This document shows positions 60,481-64,000 of a stretch of 64,000 nt of DNA, one piece after another. Source of the stretch: Arsenicicoccus dermatophilus (lineage in GTDB: Bacteria > Actinomycetota > Actinomycetes > Actinomycetales > Dermatophilaceae); the NCBI RefSeq assembly GCF_022568795.1, contig NZ_JAKZHU010000001.1, positions 2,046,001 through 2,110,000 of the forward strand, given 5' to 3'. The translations under genes and the position numbers were made by a program. The notes below the pieces were generated by a model that searched no databases, was not told the DNA's origin, and saw only the letters and a program-made list of their open reading frames with translations. Every line of letters starts with the position of its first letter. Position 1 is the first letter of the stretch.

Positions 60481-60984
60481 TCAGGGCGTGGTGGGCGGGC
60501 TGTCGGAGCCTGCACGCGCAGGCTCGGCGCCCGTGGGCTCGCGCTCGGCGCGCAGCACGGCGATGGCGGCCTCGAAGTCCTCGAGGGAGTCGAAGGCCTG
60601 GTAGACGCTGGCGAAGCGGAGGTAGGCGACCTCGTCGAGCTCGCGCAGCGGACCGAGGATGGCCAGACCCACCTCGTGGGCCTCGATCTCGGCGTGGCCC
60701 TGGGAGCGGATGTGCTCCTCGACCTTCTGCGCGAGGCGAGCCAGGTCGTCCTCGCCGACCGGGCGACCCTGGCAGGCCTTGGAGACGCCCTCCTGGATCT
60801 TGGCCCGGCTGAACGGCTCGCTCGCGCCGGAGCGCTTGATGACCGTCAGGCTGGTGGACTCCACGGTCGTGAAGCGGCGCTGGCAGGCGGGGCACTGGCG
60901 CCGGCGCCGGATCGCGGAGCCGTCGTCGGCGGTGCGGCTGTCGATCACCCGGGAGTCGGTGTTGCGGCAGAACGGGCAGTGCAC
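60481..60984 (-). CDS. nrdR: Transcriptional repressor NrdR
   Basis: A 167-residue repressor. The zinc ribbon is [17 protein letters not shown] then [12 protein letters not shown] (four cysteines). The ATP-cone follows: [50 protein letters not shown]. It senses ATP/dATP and represses ribonucleotide reductase genes. The GTG at 60984, preceded by GGGAGGAGGAG, gives the canonical HCPFC N-terminus; upstream codons are outside the family. The promoter contains two NrdR boxes, so it is autoregulated together with nrdJ. Confidence 0.96.
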   Translation of the reverse strand: MHCPFCRNTDSRVIDSRTADDGSAIRRRRQCPACQRRFTTVESTSLTVIKRSGASEPFSRAKIQEGVSKACQGRPVGEDDLARLAQKVEEHIRSQGHAEIEAHEVGLAILGPLRELDEVAYLRFASVYQAFDSLEDFEAAIAVLRAEREPTGAEPARAGSDSPPTTP

Positions 60985-61075
60985 GACGACTCCTCCTCCC
61001 TGGGCCTGTGGACGATCTTGTTGACAACCTGTGGTCAACCCAGCCGCCCCTGTTGACAGAGGCGTGCCGCCCGTG

Positions 61076-61089
61076 GACTACATGTGGAT
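61076..61089. promoter_or_regulatory. NrdR box 2 (weaker)
   Basis: GACTACATGTGGAT matches the NrdR pattern at most positions and starts 32 bp from box 1, three helical turns, the usual spacing of paired NrdR boxes. Confidence 0.6.
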
Positions 61090-61107
61090 GACTTACACCC
61101 ATGTAAC

Positions 61108-61121
61108 CACTAGATGTAGTG
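61108..61121. promoter_or_regulatory. NrdR box 1
   Basis: CACTAGATGTAGTG is a palindrome close to the NrdR consensus. A minus-strand TAGGAT hexamer (61122-61127) abuts it, so bound repressor would cover the start of transcription of nrdR-nrdJ. Confidence 0.8.
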
Positions 61122-61279
61122 ATCCTACGGCCGCGACGCCCCAATGATCCACAACGTTCACCCCGGTGACGCGTCACCGCAGGTCACACGGCGTGTTGAA
61201 CCATGCGTGTCTTTTCAGATACTTAGAGTTACTTGTCGGTTGACCCGGGGCCGCCGGTCCGGGGATCCCCCGCCATCCG

Positions 61280-61285
61280 TACCCT
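61280..61285 (+). promoter_or_regulatory. -10 element, leaderless start of the 47-residue membrane protein
   Basis: TACCCT ends seven bases before the ATG; no ribosome site is visible. Confidence 0.5.
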
Positions 61286-61292
61286 GGCCCTC

Positions 61293-61436
61293 ATGAACCG
61301 CCGCGATCTCGCCCTCATCCTGCTCGGCCTTCTCCTGGTCATGGTGGCCTTGTGGACCAAGGTCACCGTCCTGATGGTCCCGGCGGTCGCGTTCGTCGTC
61401 TACGGCGTCTACTCCTACTCGCGCTCGCGCCGCTGA
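61293..61436 (+). CDS. Very small two-helix membrane protein
   Basis: A 47-residue protein, MNRRDLALILLGLLLVMVAL at its start, with two hydrophobic segments (about 6-21 and 25-41) and a basic end (YSRSRR). It is not recognised. The leaderless promoter and the positive-inside charges at both ends support a real membrane microprotein. It is divergent from nrdR. Confidence 0.6.
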   Translation: MNRRDLALILLGLLLVMVALWTKVTVLMVPAVAFVVYGVYSYSRSRR

Positions 61437-61515
61437 CCGGACCCGCCCTCGGGCCGCCGGCCTCCTTGTCCACAGCCACTCGTATGACGCTCCGCGCGCG
61501 ACCGCGCGCGGTGGC

Positions 61516-61521
61516 TAGCGT
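61516..61521 (+). promoter_or_regulatory. -10 element, leaderless start of the DUF6318 lipoprotein gene
   Basis: TAGCGT ends six bases before the ATG at 61528, without a ribosome site. Confidence 0.55.
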
Positions 61522-61527
61522 CGAAGC

Positions 61528-62340
61528 ATGCGTGGACACCGACTGGCCGCACCACTCCTGACCCTCGCCGTCGCCGGCTGCTCGGCCACGCCGGTCGCCG
61601 CCCCCACGGCCACCCGGGAGCTGCCGCCGCCGTTGAGCAGCGGCACCACGGTCCCCGCGCCGCCGTCGACCCCCGCACAGCCCACGAGCACGGCCCCCGC
61701 CTCCGCTGCGCCACCCATCCGCGGGGACGCCACCGCCGGCATCCCCGCCGCCGCCAGGGCCCACACCCCCGAGGGCGCCGAGGCCTTCGTGCGGTACTTC
61801 ATCGACCAGGTCAACGTCGCCTGGACCACCCCACGCACCGGGCTGATCGCCTCCCTGAGCCTCCCCACCTGCAAGAGCTGCACCAACCTCGAAAAGGGCG
61901 CCGCGGACATGGCTGCCGCGGACTCCCACTACGCCAAGCCGATGCTCACCCTTAAGAATGAGGTTTTCTCACCAGGAGAGGGGCTCCGGTAGCGGGGCAG
62001 GATCCTGACCTGCTGGGATGCGACATGGAAACCCCGCTGTGAATCACCCTGGTCCGCGGCACCTCTCCCGAACCGTTCCGAGAGCTATTGCACCAGGTCA
62101 CGGCGCTGCCCGCGCGGTGTCTCGATCGCCTGGTGAGAAAACCTCAATGTTAGCTACGCAGTCGATACTGGCGATAATTCGGAGTTGGTCACCGCCCACA
62201 TCGTGGATACGCCCGCAAGATACGTTCGGGAAGGTCAGGAGGTATCCCCAACCCGAGGAGTGCAGGTAGACGAGCGAGCCTTCGTACTCCAGTGGAAGGT
62301 AGACCGTTGGATGTTGCGCGAAATTGACTTGGTCCGATGA
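61528..62340 (+). pseudogene. DUF6318-like lipoprotein gene interrupted by a MITE-like element
   Basis: The first 144 codons (MRGHRLAAPLLTLAVAGCSA, lipobox cysteine at 18, a Pro/Ser/Thr linker, then HTPEGAEAFVRYFIDQVNVA and LPTCKSCTNLEKGAADMAAA) are a normal DUF6318 N-terminus. At 61959 an insertion of 186 bp breaks the frame, and translation now stops 11 codons into it. The remaining 64 codons lie at 62149-62340 (VSYAVDTGDNSELVTAHIVD, QWKVDRWMLREIDLVR). Removing the insert with one AAT copy joins the two parts in frame, giving 207 residues. The stop overlaps the next gene (ATGA). The function of DUF6318 lipoproteins is unknown. Confidence 0.85.
61960..62145. mobile_element. 186-bp MITE-like insertion with 17-bp terminal inverted repeats and AAT target duplication
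   Basis: The ends are perfect inverted repeats, GAGGTTTTCTCACCAGG on the left (61960-61976) and its complement on the right (62129-62145). AAT flanks both sides (61957-61959 and 62146-62148). The interior has no transposase gene. One frame reads from inside the element across its right end (SPEPFRELLHQVTALPARCL) and could be the remnant of a transposase C-terminus. The parent IS is not identified. Confidence 0.8.
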
Positions 62341-63226
62341 TCCTCACCCTGGTTTCGGAGGCCCCCGCACCCATTGACATTCGCGGTCAGATTGCTAGCG
62401 GTGGAATTCGCGTTCGAGCCCGATTCAATCGACCACCGCGCGCGCTGGGTCAGCCCTCCCAACGTGCCCGTTTGCCCCTTCCGGCGCCCGCAGCGATAAC
62501 GCTGCCTCGACCAATCAGCGCTGCCCCCGCACCCCGAGAGGCAGCCCCACACGACACTTCCACCGCTGGTCCGATCTTCCGTCAGGCCATCGGCCACGGC
62601 TACTACGGCCCCTCCCGGATCGCGGGTTCCTCTGAGGCGAATGCGGACGTCCTCGTGCGCACGCTCTTCGTGCCGCCCCCGCTTGCCAATCCGGCTCCCC
62701 TGGCCCCCGCCGAGGCAGCACCATCCGCACCGCCGGCACCCGGCGCGCCGCCTCCGCCGCAGCCCCAGCTGACATTGCCGATGATCCTGGCCGCGTTCGT
62801 CAACACGCCCTTCGCCAAGCCCACGGCCCAGGTCCAACCGGTTGGCGGCCGCACGCTGGTCACCCTGCCGACCTACGTCTCCCTGGGGTGGGAGGACGAG
62901 GGCTACGAGCCGGGTGAGACCAGGACCACCCAGCTGCTCGGGCACGCCGTCGCCATCCGACCTGTCGGGGCGAGCTACCTCTACGACTTCGGTGACGGGT
63001 CGTGGGCCCGACGACACGCAGGGGTGGTCCCTACCCGACGGGGGACGTCACCTTCGCCTACCGCCATGCCGGGACCTACCAGATCCGGATCACGGCGACC
63101 TACACCGGGGAGTTCTCCGTCGACGGCGGGCCGTGGACGCCTGTCGCCACGACCGTCCCGATCCCTGGGCCGGGAACGCCGCTCGACGTCCGGACCAGCC
63201 GCAACGAGCTGATCCAGGGCGGTTGA
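62337..63226 (+). pseudogene. Frameshifted PKD-like secreted/surface protein gene
   Basis: The first frame begins MILTLVSEAPAPIDIRGQIA, coupled to the lipoprotein gene by ATGA, and contains a Pro/Ala linker (about residues 120-150), LPMILAAFVNTPFAKPTAQV, and LYDFGDGS, a PKD-type signature. At about 62999-63003 the coding frame changes: GPTTRRGGPYPTGDVTFAYR, HAGTYQIRITATYTGEFSVD and DVRTSRNELIQGG follow in another frame to the stop at 63226. One missing base restores GDGS-VGPTTRR. No clear signal peptide is seen. The first 200 bp are unusually A+T rich for the window. Confidence 0.7.
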
Positions 63227-63463
63227 GCCCGGCGCCTGGCAGAGGCGGCTCGTCACGGTGTGCCTCGTGGCTGCCCAGGCCCCCTGACCCGGGCCGCCAC
63301 GATGCAGTCACTGCTCCCGCCGCCTGCTGCGACAGGCGAGGTGCGCGCCTCCAGGTCTTGCAGCAGCACGTGACCGGCACGCCCTCACGCCTCGAGGGCC
63401 CGCACCGCGGGATGGTGGAGCGGCCGCAACGGCCGAGGGGGCCTGTCGGCCGGGGAGCCCGGC

Positions 63464-63856
63464 TCAGCGGCCGGGGATGACGAGCTCCTGGCCGGCCATG
63501 ACCTGATCCGTGGGCAGGCCGTTGACCCGCACGATCTCCAGGACGGCCAGGTCGTTGCGCATGCCGGGCAGCTCGCGGGCGGCCACGGACGACAGGGAGT
63601 CGCCGGCTGCGACCTGCACGGTGTGGCGATGGGTGGCCGCCGGTGCTGCGTGAGCCACGGCGCTCCAGGTGGAGAGGGCCGCGGCCGCGAGCAGCAGGAC
63701 CATCAGGACGAGCCGCACCCGCCGGCCTCGACGCGTCAGCCGGAGCGGCCGCCGCGGGGCGGGGACTGCTGCCCCCGTGGGCACGAGACGCAGGTGCGGA
63801 CGCGTCGGCGCGTCGGTCGTGGTGACCGCCCCACCCCGCACGGGTGCTGCACTCAT
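63464..63856 (-). CDS. LysM domain protein adjacent to the LexA locus
   Basis: A 130-residue protein with one transmembrane segment at about residues 48-70 (LVLMVLLLAAAALSTWSAVA) and a C-terminal LysM motif (VQVAAGDSLSSVAARELPGM, VNGLPTDQVMAGQELVIPG). It matches the actinobacterial Rv2719c-like protein encoded next to lexA, a damage-induced wall hydrolase or division factor in mycobacteria. The ATG has AAGGAGGAG in front; an upstream in-frame ATG would skip that site. A LexA box lies about 50 bp upstream. Confidence 0.85.
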   Translation of the reverse strand: MSAAPVRGGAVTTTDAPTRPHLRLVPTGAAVPAPRRPLRLTRRGRRVRLVLMVLLLAAAALSTWSAVAHAAPAATHRHTVQVAAGDSLSSVAARELPGMRNDLAVLEIVRVNGLPTDQVMAGQELVIPGR

Positions 63857-63904
63857 CGTCTCCTCCTTCTCCGAGCCAGCCAAGCGACTCGCTCGTGTGT
63901 TCGA

Positions 63905-63920
63905 TAGAACGTATGTACGA
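63905..63920. promoter_or_regulatory. LexA (SOS) box
   Basis: TAGAACGTATGTACGA agrees with the actinobacterial consensus TCGAACrnnyGTTCGA at all defined positions but two. It lies upstream of the LysM gene and presumably of a divergent lexA gene beyond the window. Confidence 0.75.
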
Positions 63921-63957
63921 AGTTACAGCATGGTCGTGGCAGAGGGAAGGACTCGCG

Positions 63958-63973
63958 TCGAATCCGTGTTTGA
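63958..63973. promoter_or_regulatory. Second, weaker LexA-like box
   Basis: TCGAATCCGTGTTTGA shares both half-sites of the SOS consensus with three mismatches. Its position fits a divergent lexA promoter reading rightwards. Confidence 0.45.
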
Positions 63974-64000
63974 AACACCCGATCGACCCCGGTAGCCTCG

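Noticed and set aside
1-64000. tRNA, rRNA or CRISPR features
   Set aside because: No T-loop GTTCRANNC with a matching cloverleaf, no rRNA motifs and no regularly spaced direct repeats were recognised. Short or unusual tRNAs cannot be excluded without a covariance search.

Overview
The window is about 73-75% G+C with very high G/C at third codon positions, many GTG starts, 4-bp ATGA/GTGA gene overlaps, leaderless promoters and actinobacterial families (DUF4192, DUF6318, actinobacterial HrpA, NrdR-NrdJ next to a LexA-box/LysM locus). It is chromosomal DNA of a high-GC actinobacterium. The gene content fits the Intrasporangiaceae/Ornithinimicrobiaceae group (inference; no 16S is present). No rRNA, tRNA or CRISPR array was recognised.

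Layout. 1-5.8 kb: housekeeping and unknown genes (Usp, DUF4192, YkvA-like, EcsC, a stand-alone family-A DNA polymerase, PAC2). 5.9-8.6 kb: a membrane/cupredoxin/NirK-like copper oxidase fusion. 8.7-15.4 kb: a ribose-type ABC importer operon headed by a VWA/solute-binding protein; its ATPase is frameshifted and its permease carries a long repetitive Ala/Pro tail. 15.7-27 kb: HrpA, a large membrane protein, hemerythrin, a hydrolase, and two acyl-CoA-ligase-like genes, one with a ruined active site. 27-44.7 kb: PTH2-like protein, glutamine-synthetase-like enzyme, FusB/FBP protein, two secreted subtilisins flanking serA, MetA, a secreted thioredoxin-fold protein, a polyol-type dehydrogenase with its ROK regulator, a lipid kinase and a CobW GTPase. 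44.8-52.1 kb: an intact sugar/polyol catabolic operon (binding protein, ATPase, two permeases, FGGY kinase) facing a DeoR regulator across two perfect palindromic operators. 52.2-57.3 kb: a leaderless pair encoding an SRPBCC-like protein and a probable ADP-ribosyltransferase, a Tat-exported EEP hydrolase, a secreted amidase and two degraded genes. 57.4-64 kb: B12-dependent ribonucleotide reductase with NrdR and its boxes, a tiny membrane protein, a lipoprotein gene split by a 186-bp MITE-like insertion, a frameshifted PKD-like gene, and a LysM protein under a LexA box.

How it fits together. Two independent CUT2-type sugar importers are present, one apparently broken and one intact with kinase and regulator. 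DNA precursor supply (NrdR/NrdJ) sits beside the SOS locus. A TAnnnT hexamer ending 6-8 nt before the start codon recurs at several gene starts, so leaderless transcription appears common here. Several lesions (frameshifts near 12.0, 55.6, 56.6-56.9 and 63.0 kb, plus the MITE) cluster in transport and secreted-protein genes; they may be true decay or, for single-base cases, sequencing error.
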